From a bacterium (GTDB lineage: Bacteria > Zixibacteria > MSB-5A5 > GN15 > FEB-12): a DNA stretch of 64,000 bases. The stretch is taken from assembly GCA_016708025.1 (NCBI GenBank), contig JADJGQ010000002.1, forward strand, positions 620,001 to 684,000, written 5' to 3'. A model generated the notes under the pieces. That model did no database searches. It worked only from the letters and a program-made list of their open reading frames with translations, and had not been told where the DNA came from. The translations under genes and the position numbers were made by a program. Shown piece after piece: positions 8,101 to 17,251 of this stretch (position 1 is its first letter; each line of letters starts with the position of its first letter).

Positions 8101-8832
8101 CTATACGAACTGCGGTTGTCGCGCGGTATTCAGCATCGGCAACACCGTTTCAATGATGTGGTAAGAGCGTTCGGAAGCTTCGTCAAGGAACATAATGAAC
8201 TCGCCAGCGGCTCCTCCCGAAGCTGAATCGGAAATTACGCGTACGACGGCGAACGGAATCTTGTTGGCCTGACAAACCTGCCCGACTGCCGCCCCCTCCA
8301 TCTCGGCCGCGATCGCCCCAAACTCTCGCTGAATCCACTTGATTCGCTGCTGATCGGCAATAAAGGAATCGCCGGTGACGATCGTCCCGACCAGTACCTG
8401 CGGCGGGTTGGGATTATCCGCAAAACTCTGCTCCGCCGCTCTGGCGATCTTGTCGACGATTTTCGGGTCAGCCTCGATCAATCGGCCGGCATCGGAAACC
8501 TGTCCCGGACGTCGCCCAAAGGCAGTCAAGTCGATATCATGTTGAGCCACGAAGTTGGCGATGACTATATCACCACGCCTCAAATGCGGCACCAGTGCCC
8601 CGGCAAGGCCGGTGAAGACCAGCGATTGGATGCCGAAGCGGTCGATCATCGCCTGGCTCGCCATCGCGGCGTTCACTTTGCCGACCCCACATTTGGCGAG
8701 GACAACGGGGCAGTTGTTGATAGTCCCCAGGTCGAACGTGATTCCGGCGAATGAGGTAGACGTGCTGTCAGATTGAAGGTGACTGCGGAAGAGTTCGATC
8801 TCTTCATCCATGGCGCTGAGTAAGCCGATCAC
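8101..8832 (-). CDS. mtnN: 5'-methylthioadenosine/S-adenosylhomocysteine nucleosidase
   Basis: Hydrolyses methylthioadenosine and S-adenosylhomocysteine to free adenine, recycling by-products of S-adenosylmethionine use. Family motifs are IGLLSAMDEEIELF at the N-terminus with the catalytic-region Glu, VFTGLAGAL in the nucleoside-phosphorylase fold, GTIVTGDSFIAD, EMEGAAVGQVC (purine and ribose contacts) and VRVISDSA with the catalytic Asp near the end. The start is a GTG at 8832 preceded by GGGGA. The length of 243 residues is typical. It is a single gene, convergent with clpC and divergent from the ABC exporter at 9085. Confidence 0.93.
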   Translation of the reverse strand: MIGLLSAMDEEIELFRSHLQSDSTSTSFAGITFDLGTINNCPVVLAKCGVGKVNAAMASQAMIDRFGIQSLVFTGLAGALVPHLRRGDIVIANFVAQHDIDLTAFGRRPGQVSDAGRLIEADPKIVDKIARAAEQSFADNPNPPQVLVGTIVTGDSFIADQQRIKWIQREFGAIAAEMEGAAVGQVCQANKIPFAVVRVISDSASGGAAGEFIMFLDEASERSYHIIETVLPMLNTARQPQFV

Positions 8833-9084
8833 ATGTTCCCCATCTTTTGAAAACTCCCTTATCTATCAATTATCGGGATTTGCGGCTATGCCTGTAGCAA
8901 TGCTGCCGGTATATCCGGCTGAGCGGGAGTCGATTGTCCCCCTCGAGCACATTGCCGGACGAGACTGATTCAGATTGAAACGATTACGAGGAGTACTACG
9001 TAGTGGAAGGGTAAGTCAGCGACTTTCGCACTTGAGTTCATAGCGGCGGATAGAGTATCTTGTTTCGAGTCACTAAATCAGCTT

Positions 9085-9975
9085 ATGATCGACGTTCAAT
9101 CACTGAGTAAACGGTTTGGCCAACTGATCGCAGTTGACGCTGTCACCTTTTCCGTGGGAAAGGGTGAGGTGTTTGGCCTGTTGGGCCCCAATGGCGCGGG
9201 GAAATCGACTGCTATCAATATGATGGTTGGCGCACTGGCGCCGGATTCCGGCACTGTCCGAATCGGCCAGAACGGCAATCCTCTGCATCCTGACACTCGG
9301 CGCGGTATTGGGGTCGCGCCGCAGGCGTTGGCGATCTATGAAGAGCTGTCCGCTGAAGAGAATATTCACTTTTTCGGGACGCTGTATCAACTTCCCGAAA
9401 AGATTTTGAAAGAACGAGTGGCCTGGGCGCTCGATTTTGTCGGCCTGACTGACCGCAAATCAGGTAAGTCGGAGAATTTCTCCGGCGGGATGAAACGTCG
9501 CCTCAACCTAGCCTGTGCCCTGGTGCATGATCCGCCCGTGCTGTTTCTGGATGAACCGACTGTCGGCGTTGACCCGCAATCTAGAAGCATGATGTTTGAG
9601 AGGATCGAGCAACTTCGGTCGCAAGGGCGGACGGTTGTTTACACCACGCACTACATGGAAGAAGCGCAGCGGCTGTGCGACAGAGTCGCGATCATTGATC
9701 ATGGGAAGATCCTCGATATGGATACTGTCCCCAATCTGATCGCCAAGTATGGCGGCAAAGCAGTCGTGACCGGCGAACTGGAAAAGGAGCCGCCATCGGG
9801 CGTTTCACTGCCCGGTGTGAGAAATGATCTGCAGATCCGATTCGAATCAACCAATCCGTTTTCCGAAGTAGCCGCGTTAAATGCTCAGGGTGTGGCGTTC
9901 CATTCTCTGCAGATCACTCAGCCGGACCTCGAATCGGTCTTTCTGTCGTTAACCGGAAGGAGACTTCGCGACTGA
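9085..9975 (+). CDS. ABC-2 type transporter ATP-binding protein
   Basis: ATPase subunit of an ABC-2 exporter, of the DrrA/CcmA-like group. Walker A GPNGAGKST, signature FSGGMKRRLNLA, Walker B PVLFLDEPTVGVDP and switch His TTHYMEEAQ are all intact. The ~80-residue C-terminal extension after the switch is typical of drug or polysaccharide exporters of this class. The ATG has no obvious ribosome binding site. Its stop overlaps the start of the permease gene (TGATG), so the two are translationally coupled. The substrate cannot be told from sequence. The preceding 252 bases (8833-9084) show no gene or clear signal. Confidence 0.9.
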   Translation: MIDVQSLSKRFGQLIAVDAVTFSVGKGEVFGLLGPNGAGKSTAINMMVGALAPDSGTVRIGQNGNPLHPDTRRGIGVAPQALAIYEELSAEENIHFFGTLYQLPEKILKERVAWALDFVGLTDRKSGKSENFSGGMKRRLNLACALVHDPPVLFLDEPTVGVDPQSRSMMFERIEQLRSQGRTVVYTTHYMEEAQRLCDRVAIIDHGKILDMDTVPNLIAKYGGKAVVTGELEKEPPSGVSLPGVRNDLQIRFESTNPFSEVAALNAQGVAFHSLQITQPDLESVFLSLTGRRLRD

Positions 9976-11255
9976 TGCGTGCGGTTCTGGCATTGGCAGT
10001 CAAAGACCTTCGCCTGCTCTGGCGTGACAAGCTCGGGCTGTTTTGGGTGATACTTTTTCCGCTATTAATAGCGCTCTTTTTCGGCTCGATCTTTGGCGGC
10101 GAAGGGGGCGGGGCGCGGTCGATGAAAGTCGCGCTCATCCGCGAAACCGGCTCTCCAGTGGCGCAGAAGTTCTACGATGAGTTGGCGAAAGCGTCTGTTC
10201 TCAACACCTTCATCATGTCACGTGACTCGGCTCGCATTCTGGTTCAGCGCGGCAAGTTGACTGCGTATGTCGAGTACACCGGCAAGGGGGAAAGCTCGTT
10301 TGATCTGTTCTCCGATCCGGGTGAGATAGTCGTCGGAATCGACCCTTCGCGCAAAGCCGAAGCCGGTTATTTGAACGGGATGATCAGTCAGGCGTACTTT
10401 GTCGTGCTGCAATCGGCCATGATGGATACCAAAGGGTGGAAAGAGCAGTTGAGCGCGGAGCGGGCATCGATGGACAGCTCAGCCGGCATGACGAGCGGAC
10501 ATCGCAACAACCTGATCAAGTTGTTTGACGTGCTCGATTCACTTCAGACAGATATGGATGCCGCAAATGCTGTCGGTTCAGATTCATCCAAAGCATCTGC
10601 CGGTATGAGCGGTCCGAAGATCGCTTTCAACGATGTTGCCGTGAATACCGCACGTCCGCGGTCGGCATTTGAGATCACGTTTCCGCAATCTTTGCAGTGG
10701 GCGTTGATCGGCACGGCGGCGACCTTTGGTCTTTCGATAGTGACGGAACGTCGGCGCGGCACCTGGATGCGCCTTCGGTTGGCGCCGTTGTCGCGCGCGC
10801 ACATTCTGGCCGGCAAGGGGCTGGCTTGCTTTATCGCCTGCTTTTCGGTCTGTCTGCTATTGATGGCGATCGGCGTCTTCGTCTTTGGTGTGCAGATAGG
10901 ATCGGTCCCCTGGTTGATTGCGGCGTTGGCGAGTGCGGCGTTTTGTTTTGTCGGGCTGATGATGCTGATGTCGGTGCTGGGAAAAACAGAGAACTCCGTA
11001 TCTGGTGCTGGCTGGGCGCTTTTCTTAGTGCTTTCGATGACTGGCGGCGGAATGGTGCCGCTGATGATGATGCCATCCTGGATGGTAACGCTGAGTCATT
11101 TCAGTCCGGTGAAGTGGTCGATCCTGGCGACAGAGGGGGCGAGCTGGCGCGGATTTGGTGCATCGGAGATGATGCTTCCGATCGCGGTTCTGTTGTCGGT
11201 TGGTGCGATCGGCTACCTGATCGGGGTGCTGGTGCTGCGCCGGTCGGACGGGTAG
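9975..11255 (+). CDS. ABC-2 type transporter permease
   Basis: Membrane partner of the ATPase encoded just upstream. One helix near the N-terminus (about residues 15-35) is followed by a ~200-residue extracytoplasmic domain, then five to six helices in the C-terminal half (about 230-420). This is the ABC2_membrane_3 arrangement common to NatB- and YhgE-like exporters. The segment before the C-terminal helices contains RRRGTWMRLRLAPLSR, the short cytoplasmic coupling region usual in these permeases. The length of 426 residues is normal. It is followed by rpmA, which has its own promoter. Confidence 0.88.
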   Translation: MRAVLALAVKDLRLLWRDKLGLFWVILFPLLIALFFGSIFGGEGGGARSMKVALIRETGSPVAQKFYDELAKASVLNTFIMSRDSARILVQRGKLTAYVEYTGKGESSFDLFSDPGEIVVGIDPSRKAEAGYLNGMISQAYFVVLQSAMMDTKGWKEQLSAERASMDSSAGMTSGHRNNLIKLFDVLDSLQTDMDAANAVGSDSSKASAGMSGPKIAFNDVAVNTARPRSAFEITFPQSLQWALIGTAATFGLSIVTERRRGTWMRLRLAPLSRAHILAGKGLACFIACFSVCLLLMAIGVFVFGVQIGSVPWLIAALASAAFCFVGLMMLMSVLGKTENSVSGAGWALFLVLSMTGGGMVPLMMMPSWMVTLSHFSPVKWSILATEGASWRGFGASEMMLPIAVLLSVGAIGYLIGVLVLRRSDG

Positions 11256-11297
11256 ACGCTACCTATCTCGCTATCTGATAACAATTTACAATATTTC

Positions 11298-11325
11298 TTG
11301 CCATTGGGTTGGGATATAGTATATT
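11298..11325 (+). promoter_or_regulatory. Promoter of rpmA
   Basis: -35 TTGCCA (11298-11303) and -10 TATATT (11320-11325) are separated by 16 bases, upstream of an 87-base leader to rpmA. The same two hexamers with the same spacing occur before fumC. Confidence 0.55.
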
Positions 11326-11412
11326 GCCCTTCCTGTTCCGGCAGCCAGGGGAGAAGTCTGGCCCGGTCAGCCGATAATTCGAGAAGAAGCATTTACTGAT
11401 AGAGGTATTGAG

Positions 11413-11664
11413 ATGGCTCACAAAAAAGGTGTAGGTTCCTCCAAGAATGGTCGCGATTCCGGCGGACAGCGACGTGGAACCAAAGTCTACTCCGGCCAGG
11501 CAGTGACAGCCGGCGCTATTATCGTTCGCCAGTGTGGTACCCCGATCCGTGCAGGACATAATGTCGGCACCGGCCGTGACTACACGCTGTTTGCCAAAGT
11601 AACCGGCGTCGTCAAGTACGAGCGCGTCGGCAAAACCGGCAAGCGAGTTTCGGTATACGAGTAG
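11413..11664 (+). CDS. rpmA: 50S ribosomal protein L27
   Basis: Large-subunit ribosomal protein L27, whose N-terminus reaches the peptidyl-transferase centre. The 83-residue sequence starts AHKKGVGSSKNGRDS and contains GTKVYSGQ and GRDYTLFAKVTG, all diagnostic. There is no N-terminal cleaved extension of the Firmicutes type. rplU (L21), normally the immediate upstream partner, is absent: the upstream gene is an ABC-2 permease. A promoter at 11298-11325 and a terminator at 11688-11714 make it a single-gene unit. Confidence 0.97.
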   Translation: MAHKKGVGSSKNGRDSGGQRRGTKVYSGQAVTAGAIIVRQCGTPIRAGHNVGTGRDYTLFAKVTGVVKYERVGKTGKRVSVYE

Positions 11665-11687
11665 ACCTCGATACGATCTGCAAAATG

Positions 11688-11714
11688 AACCCACTGGCAA
11701 CAGTGGGTTTTTTG
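11688..11714 (+). terminator. Terminator after rpmA
   Basis: A perfect 9-bp stem, AACCCACTG/CAGTGGGTT, with a GCAA loop is followed by a T run. Confidence 0.93.
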
Positions 11715-11914
11715 TTGGGGCAGGTTTCACCTGCACTGGTCCGCTTCGCGTGTTTCGATAGTACGGCAGTTGAGAACGAGAGGGATGGCCTATCTGATTG
11801 AACCTACCTTACGCGTGAGCTAACATCCAAGAGGGAGTAGTCTCCCGGCACTTGACATCGCGGGCAAGAAGGGATAGTTTTGCCTATCTGACTATTCACC
11901 ATGAGGTTGGTATC

Positions 11915-13270
11915 ATGACCAGATCTCTTCTTGGATTACTGATCGCGTTGCTGATGCTGAGTCCGGCATTAGCACAAGTCTCCCCCGATTCTACGCAGCC
12001 AGATTCTGTTATCACTCAATCGCAAAGCGATAGTGTCTTGGCACCCGCAATGTCCACCGATAGCTCTGCCACCGCTGACAGTACTTCCGGCGGCGGCATC
12101 TTGATGAAGGATGGCCAGCCGCTTTACCCACTTTCGCCAGAGCGTAAAGCGTTACTGAGTGAATATGCCGACATGGTCAACCTGTGGCGCTTTGTCGAGC
12201 TGTTTTCGGGATTGTTGATATTGGCAATCATTCTGTTCACCGGTCTCTCCGCGCGAATCCGCGATTGGGCGAAATCGGCCAGACTATCCTATTTCACTAT
12301 CTGGCTCTATTGCGCGATCCTGCTGGTGGCGATGTCTGTCCTCAGCTTTCCTTTCGATTACTATCGCGACTATCACCTCGAGGTTCAATTCGGGTTCATG
12401 AATCAATCGTTTGGAGAGTGGTTCGGCGAACAGTTGATCTCTTTGGCGGTCATGGTCGTGGTGATGCCGATCCCGGTCTGGTTTCTCTATTTCGTGATTC
12501 AGCGTTTCAAACGCTGGTGGTTGGCATTTTCAATTGGCGCGTTTCCGATCATGGTGATCTTTGTTGTGATCGCCCCGGTGCTGATCTCGCCTCTCTTCAA
12601 CCAATTCGAGCCGCTCAAGGACAAACAACTGGAGCAAGAGATCCTGACTCTGGCCAGTAAGGCCGGGATCGAGGGCTCGGATGTCTTTGAGGTTGACGCT
12701 TCCAAACAATCCTCCAAGGTGAATGCGTATGTCACGGGGCTACTCAATACCAAGCGGATCGTACTCTATGATACGCTGATCAAGGGATTCACTTACAATG
12801 AGATCAAATTCGTCATGGGACATGAGATGGGCCACTACCTGATGAAACATATCTGGTGGGGACTTGGCCTGCTGGTCTTCTATCTGGTGGCGATCCTCTG
12901 GCTGACGGAGAAAACGGCGCATGGGCTGATCCAGCGCTGGCGACATACCCTCAGATTTGAACGTCTTTCTGATATCGCATCCCTGCCGTTGCTGATGGCC
13001 CTGTTCACGATCTTCAGCTTTTTCCTCCAGCCGATCCAGACGTACGCGAGCCGGTATATGGAACATCAGTCGGACATTTTCGGAATGGACGTCACTGATA
13101 TTTCCGGCGACGAGGCTGCCTCGGCATTCGATAAGCTGTCGGCCTACAATCTGTCTGATCCTGATCCGCATCCGTTGATAGAGTTCTGGTTTTATGATCA
13201 TCCGGCGCTTAAATCCCGCATGGCGTTTGTGAAACAGTACCGGATAGATCACCCGGTAGCGGAGCGGTAG
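11915..13270 (+). CDS. M48 family metallopeptidase (Ste24/CAAX protease-like)
   Basis: Membrane zinc metalloprotease of the M48 family. The zinc motif HEMGH lies near residue 302 (VMGHEMGHYLMKH) and the third ligand region MEHQSDIFGMD follows about 80 residues later. The protein has a signal peptide (MTRSLLGLL to ALAQ), a Ser/Thr/Asp-rich linker of about 60 residues, then several membrane helices before and after the catalytic motif, as in Ste24-type enzymes. The ATG at 11915 is chosen because of the signal peptide and the GAGG ribosome binding site; the frame stays open further upstream. The stop overlaps the next gene (TAGTG), an M1 peptidase, so the two may act together in envelope protein turnover. 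Confidence 0.88.
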   Translation: MTRSLLGLLIALLMLSPALAQVSPDSTQPDSVITQSQSDSVLAPAMSTDSSATADSTSGGGILMKDGQPLYPLSPERKALLSEYADMVNLWRFVELFSGLLILAIILFTGLSARIRDWAKSARLSYFTIWLYCAILLVAMSVLSFPFDYYRDYHLEVQFGFMNQSFGEWFGEQLISLAVMVVVMPIPVWFLYFVIQRFKRWWLAFSIGAFPIMVIFVVIAPVLISPLFNQFEPLKDKQLEQEILTLASKAGIEGSDVFEVDASKQSSKVNAYVTGLLNTKRIVLYDTLIKGFTYNEIKFVMGHEMGHYLMKHIWWGLGLLVFYLVAILWLTEKTAHGLIQRWRHTLRFERLSDIASLPLLMALFTIFSFFLQPIQTYASRYMEHQSDIFGMDVTDISGDEAASAFDKLSAYNLSDPDPHPLIEFWFYDHPALKSRMAFVKQYRIDHPVAER

Positions 13271-15639
13271 TGAATAAGTTTACGAAGGGGAGAGGCGGCC
13301 GGCGCGTCCGACTGATTATCATCAGCCTGGCGGTAGTGGCGCTTACTTGTCCATTTCTACACGCCGCTAAACCATCTCCTGCACCCAAGCTGACTGCGAT
13401 GGAACGAGCGGCCGACCAGCTCCTTGCGTTGCCGCTGGACAGCAGCAATGTTCGGGAGATCTCCAATCGTACAATCACGCAGCGAGATCTGCGGGTTACT
13501 CTTGAGACCGGTTGGTTTATATCGTTTCTGCCGCTCGAACTTGATTCCGGCAAGATCTACTTTGGCGGTCTGTTTGTCGGTCATGGCCGGATGGAATACG
13601 ACCCACCTATCTCAATGGAGCGGCAGCAGCTTCGACGGTTCATGAAGACGGACAGCCTCAATCGGACTTTCGAGCAGATGATGATCGTCCTGGACTCGGG
13701 AGAATACCGTCAACTGCTGGTCGACTCAAAATCGGCGATCGGATTGCCTGTCGATTACCGTCCGATCAGGAGAATGTGCCTCAAATATCTCGAAGAACAG
13801 TGGGACAGACTATTCACCTTTGGGGCGCTTCGCAGTCTGACGAATCCTCTGAACTCCGACTATTTGCTCCTTCTGACGGAGTTGACTGATGGCGGGCCGG
13901 TGCTCTATCAGCATGATCCTTACGACCGGGAGCAGGTCGGTCTCTACAAGCGGGAAATGCAGGTTATCTACCGGAAGGTCTGGCAGACGCTCTGTCAATA
14001 TGCACTGGAATCCGATACGGTGAAGCTTGATTTCAGTGGCAGACGCAAGTCGAGTCTGGATATCCGCCATTATGACATGGATATGCTGATCAAGCGAAAC
14101 GGAGAGATGATCTCCGAGGTCACCACCTCGATCAGCTGGGACAGCCTGAGATCGCGAGTCTGCTATTTCTATCTGGATAACGAAATGGAGGTCGATTCTG
14201 TCATCGACGCGGAAGGGCGGATTGTCCCTTTCAGGCGGTTTAAAGAGAGCGACGACTACTATGGCCTCTGGCTACTTTTTGACAATCCGCCGGAGCCGAA
14301 CTCTGAAACCAAACTGACGTTTCACTATCACGGCGATGTTGCGGAAAAGGAACTGGGCATATTCATCGTGGTTGCCGGTTCGGGTTGGTACCCGGTTGCT
14401 GATGAATGGCCGGTGGCTACTATAGACCTGAAGATGCGGACCCCCGCGGATTACGATCTGATTGCGCAAGGGATCTTGATTGACAGTCATTCGGTGAAGG
14501 ACACGTTGTTCAGCCACTGGCAAAGTCGCGGGCCGACAGAGTTATACTCTTTCAATCTGGGGATATTCGAGCAAGAGCAATTCAGCACCGACTATGGTCA
14601 GGTGCTGAATGTCTACTTCTGCGATTACCTTCACCGCCCAAGTGGCATTGAGATTCAGCATGTGGTCGATGAGTATCGAAGTAGCTCCCCGCCCGATGCC
14701 TGGATCGGCAACAAAGTGAAGCAGGTGGTGAGTGATCTTCGGAGCAGTCTTGAATATTACACTCAGTTGTATGGCCCATTGGATCATGATACGCTGGTTG
14801 TCTCGGAGTATATTCAAGACCATAGCACTTCTTATCCGAGCTTTATTCTCCTTGGTTTATTCACCTGGGTCGGGAGCGACATGTGGGGGTATGAACGGCT
14901 GCATCGTTCGCACGAAGCTGCGCATCAATGGTTCGGAACTGGAGTCTCGGCGGAGAGCTATCGGGACTATTGGTTGTCGGAAGGGTTTGCAGAATATAGC
15001 TCTTATCTTTTCCTGCAGGAAGCCGGCGGAGACGATCGGTTCCTGGATCGGCTGAATGAACATAGGAAAGATATCCTGATGGAGCGCAAACATGCCGGAG
15101 CGGTGGCGCTCGGTCCACGGGCATACAATGTCAAGGACAAAGGGAATTACAGTGTGGTCGTGTATGGGCGTGGGGCTTTCATTCTGCACATGCTCCGCAA
15201 TCTGATGGTCGATTTCGAAACCATGAATGAGGATCGATTCCGCGATCTGATGCGCGACTGGTACACCACATACAAAGGAAAAAAAGCAACCACCCGCGAG
15301 TTCCAGACCATGGTCGAGAAGCATATGGGAACCGACATGGGCTGGTTTTTCCGCCAATGGGTATACAACAATTACATTCCGACCTATAAATTCAAACAAA
15401 GCATCGCGCCGGATTCGGCCGATGGATTTACTGTGACTTTGAATATCTCTCAGAGCGAAGTTCCGGCTGATTTCAGGATGTACGTGCCGATAGAGATTGA
15501 AATGAAATCGGGGGAAAAGCAATACGTACGACTGTTGGTCGATCAACCGGAGAAAGAGTTTGAATTGACTTTTCCGAGCAAACCAAAGAAAATCACTCTT
15601 AATCCCCTGATGTCGGTCCTGGCCGACGTCAAGCAATAG
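13270..15639 (+). CDS. Secreted M1-family metallopeptidase
   Basis: Exported M1-like aminopeptidase of 789 residues. An N-terminal signal peptide ends near LHAAKPS. The zinc-binding helix is HEAAHQWFG near residue 547, with the third ligand in LSEGFAEY 23 residues downstream, which is the HExxH-x18-E arrangement of M1. I do not see a classical GAMEN exopeptidase motif, so substrate preference may differ. The long N-terminal half before the catalytic domain is probably beta-rich. The GTG start at 13270 shares a base with the M48 stop codon, indicating coupling. A periplasmic peptidase role is inferred. Confidence 0.85.
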   Translation: MNKFTKGRGGRRVRLIIISLAVVALTCPFLHAAKPSPAPKLTAMERAADQLLALPLDSSNVREISNRTITQRDLRVTLETGWFISFLPLELDSGKIYFGGLFVGHGRMEYDPPISMERQQLRRFMKTDSLNRTFEQMMIVLDSGEYRQLLVDSKSAIGLPVDYRPIRRMCLKYLEEQWDRLFTFGALRSLTNPLNSDYLLLLTELTDGGPVLYQHDPYDREQVGLYKREMQVIYRKVWQTLCQYALESDTVKLDFSGRRKSSLDIRHYDMDMLIKRNGEMISEVTTSISWDSLRSRVCYFYLDNEMEVDSVIDAEGRIVPFRRFKESDDYYGLWLLFDNPPEPNSETKLTFHYHGDVAEKELGIFIVVAGSGWYPVADEWPVATIDLKMRTPADYDLIAQGILIDSHSVKDTLFSHWQSRGPTELYSFNLGIFEQEQFSTDYGQVLNVYFCDYLHRPSGIEIQHVVDEYRSSSPPDAWIGNKVKQVVSDLRSSLEYYTQLYGPLDHDTLVVSEYIQDHSTSYPSFILLGLFTWVGSDMWGYERLHRSHEAAHQWFGTGVSAESYRDYWLSEGFAEYSSYLFLQEAGGDDRFLDRLNEHRKDILMERKHAGAVALGPRAYNVKDKGNYSVVVYGRGAFILHMLRNLMVDFETMNEDRFRDLMRDWYTTYKGKKATTREFQTMVEKHMGTDMGWFFRQWVYNNYIPTYKFKQSIAPDSADGFTVTLNISQSEVPADFRMYVPIEIEMKSGEKQYVRLLVDQPEKEFELTFPSKPKKITLNPLMSVLADVKQ

Positions 15640-15707
15640 CCGCTAAAGCATTGCTGCATAGCTCATTAGCTACTAAAACCAAGTCCCGTATCCGTGTCGG
15701 TTAGCTC

Positions 15708-15735
15708 TTGCCAGTCGAAGCAGGTTGCGTATATT
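15708..15735 (+). promoter_or_regulatory. Promoter of fumC
   Basis: -35 TTGCCA (15708-15713) and -10 TATATT (15730-15735) with a 16-base spacer, placed 40 bases before the fumC ATG. Confidence 0.55.
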
Positions 15736-15774
15736 CATAGCCATGTGAAAAACATCACAGCTAAGGAGAACGCA

Positions 15775-17175
15775 ATGGATCATCGGATAGAAACTGACTC
15801 GATGGGGGAGATCAAGGTACCATCGGATCGTTACTACGGCGCTCAGACGGCACGCTCTCTCTACCATTTCCGCATCGGTGGCGAACGGATGCCACGTGAA
15901 TTGATCCGCGCAATGGGAATCCTGAAAAAGGCGGCGGCGATAGTAAATATGGATCTCGGTCTGTTGCCGAAAGAAAAAGGCGACCTGATCGTCAAGGCGG
16001 CTGATGAAGTGATCGCCGGGACGCTCGATGACCATTTCCCGCTCGTGATCTGGCAGACAGGATCCGGCACGCAATCCAACATGAATGCCAACGAAGTTAT
16101 TTCCAATCGGGCGATCGAGATGGCCGGCGGCGTGATGGGTTCAAAAAAGCCGATTCATCCGAATGACGATGTCAACAAAGCGCAGTCATCAAACGACACT
16201 TTCCCGACGGCGATGCATATCGCCGCAGTGGAAGAATTGCACCGTCGGTTGATACCGATGGTAACACAACTTCGAAATACTCTGCAGAAGAAATCAGACG
16301 AGTTTAAGGATATCATCAAGATCGGGCGCACGCATCTGATGGATGCCACGCCATTGACGCTGGGACAGGAGTTCTCGGGGTACACGGCGGCGCTGACACT
16401 CGATCTCGATCGGATAAATGACTCGATGAAGCGGTTGTACCCGCTGGCGCTGGGTGGAACAGCGGTCGGCACCGGTTTGAATACGCATCCGGATTTCGCC
16501 GTCAAGTCGGCAAAGTGCATTGCCGAACTGACCGGCAAACCGTTTATCACTGCGCCGAACAAATATGAAGCACTCGCCACTCATGATGCACTTGTGGAGA
16601 TGCACGGACAACTCAAGACACTCGCCTGTTCGTTAATGAAGATTGCGAACGATATTCGCTGGCTCGCCTCAGGCCCGCGTTCGGGGATCGCTGAAATCGC
16701 CATCCCGGAGAACGAACCGGGTTCATCGATCATGCCGGGAAAGGTCAATCCGACCCAGCCGGAGGCGATGACCATGGTCTGCGCGCAAGTGTTCGGCAAT
16801 GATGTTTCGGTCAATTTCGGTGGTGCATCGGGGAATTTTGAACTGAACGTCTACAAGCCGGTGATCATCTATAATGTGCTGCAGTCGATCCGTCTGCTCG
16901 CCGATGCCTGCGAAATGTTCAACGAACATTGTGCCGTCGGGATCGAGCCGCTTCGCGAGAATATCAAGAAGCATCTGCAGAACTCTCTCATGCTGGTGAC
17001 TGCGCTCAACCCGCATATCGGCTATGACAATGCAGCCAAAGTCGCCAAGAAGGCACACAAAGAGGGGACCACGCTCAAAGAAGCGGCGGTCTCACTTGGT
17101 CTGTTGACTGCCGAGGAATTCGATCAGAAAGTTCGGCCCGAACAGATGATCGGTCCGAATATGAAGGCGAAGTAA
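15775..17175 (+). CDS. fumC: Class II fumarate hydratase
   Basis: Interconverts fumarate and malate in the citric acid cycle. It is an iron-free, tetrameric class II enzyme. The signature GSSIMPGKVNP occurs near residue 316. Other family blocks are YYGAQTARS, TGSGTQSNMNANEV and GRTHLMDATPLTLGQEFSGY. The ATG at 15775 is preceded by AAGGAGA and gives 466 residues, the normal length; an in-frame ATG at 15694 lies before the likely promoter and is rejected. The gene stands alone and is closed by a terminator shared with the convergent export operon. Confidence 0.96.
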   Translation: MDHRIETDSMGEIKVPSDRYYGAQTARSLYHFRIGGERMPRELIRAMGILKKAAAIVNMDLGLLPKEKGDLIVKAADEVIAGTLDDHFPLVIWQTGSGTQSNMNANEVISNRAIEMAGGVMGSKKPIHPNDDVNKAQSSNDTFPTAMHIAAVEELHRRLIPMVTQLRNTLQKKSDEFKDIIKIGRTHLMDATPLTLGQEFSGYTAALTLDLDRINDSMKRLYPLALGGTAVGTGLNTHPDFAVKSAKCIAELTGKPFITAPNKYEALATHDALVEMHGQLKTLACSLMKIANDIRWLASGPRSGIAEIAIPENEPGSSIMPGKVNPTQPEAMTMVCAQVFGNDVSVNFGGASGNFELNVYKPVIIYNVLQSIRLLADACEMFNEHCAVGIEPLRENIKKHLQNSLMLVTALNPHIGYDNAAKVAKKAHKEGTTLKEAAVSLGLLTAEEFDQKVRPEQMIGPNMKAK

Positions 17176-17196
17176 GCAGAGCGTTCCCGTTTATTC

Positions 17197-17233
17197 AAAG
17201 GACTCATAGCCGGTTTGGCCATGAGTCCTTTTC
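17197..17233. terminator. Terminator between fumC and the export operon
   Basis: A GGACTCAT/ATGAGTCC stem with T-rich flanks on both strands lies between convergent genes, so it probably works in both directions. Confidence 0.88.
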
Positions 17234-17251
17234 TTATGGCATCGCTGCTGC

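Noticed and set aside
14857..15636. A 259-codon minus-strand frame opposite the M1 peptidase gene
   Set aside because: It is antisense to a clear M1 peptidase with zinc motifs and has no features of its own.
15694..15774. An N-terminal extension of fumarase from an ATG at 15694
   Set aside because: The proposed promoter lies inside it and the ATG at 15775 has the proper ribosome binding site and family-typical start.
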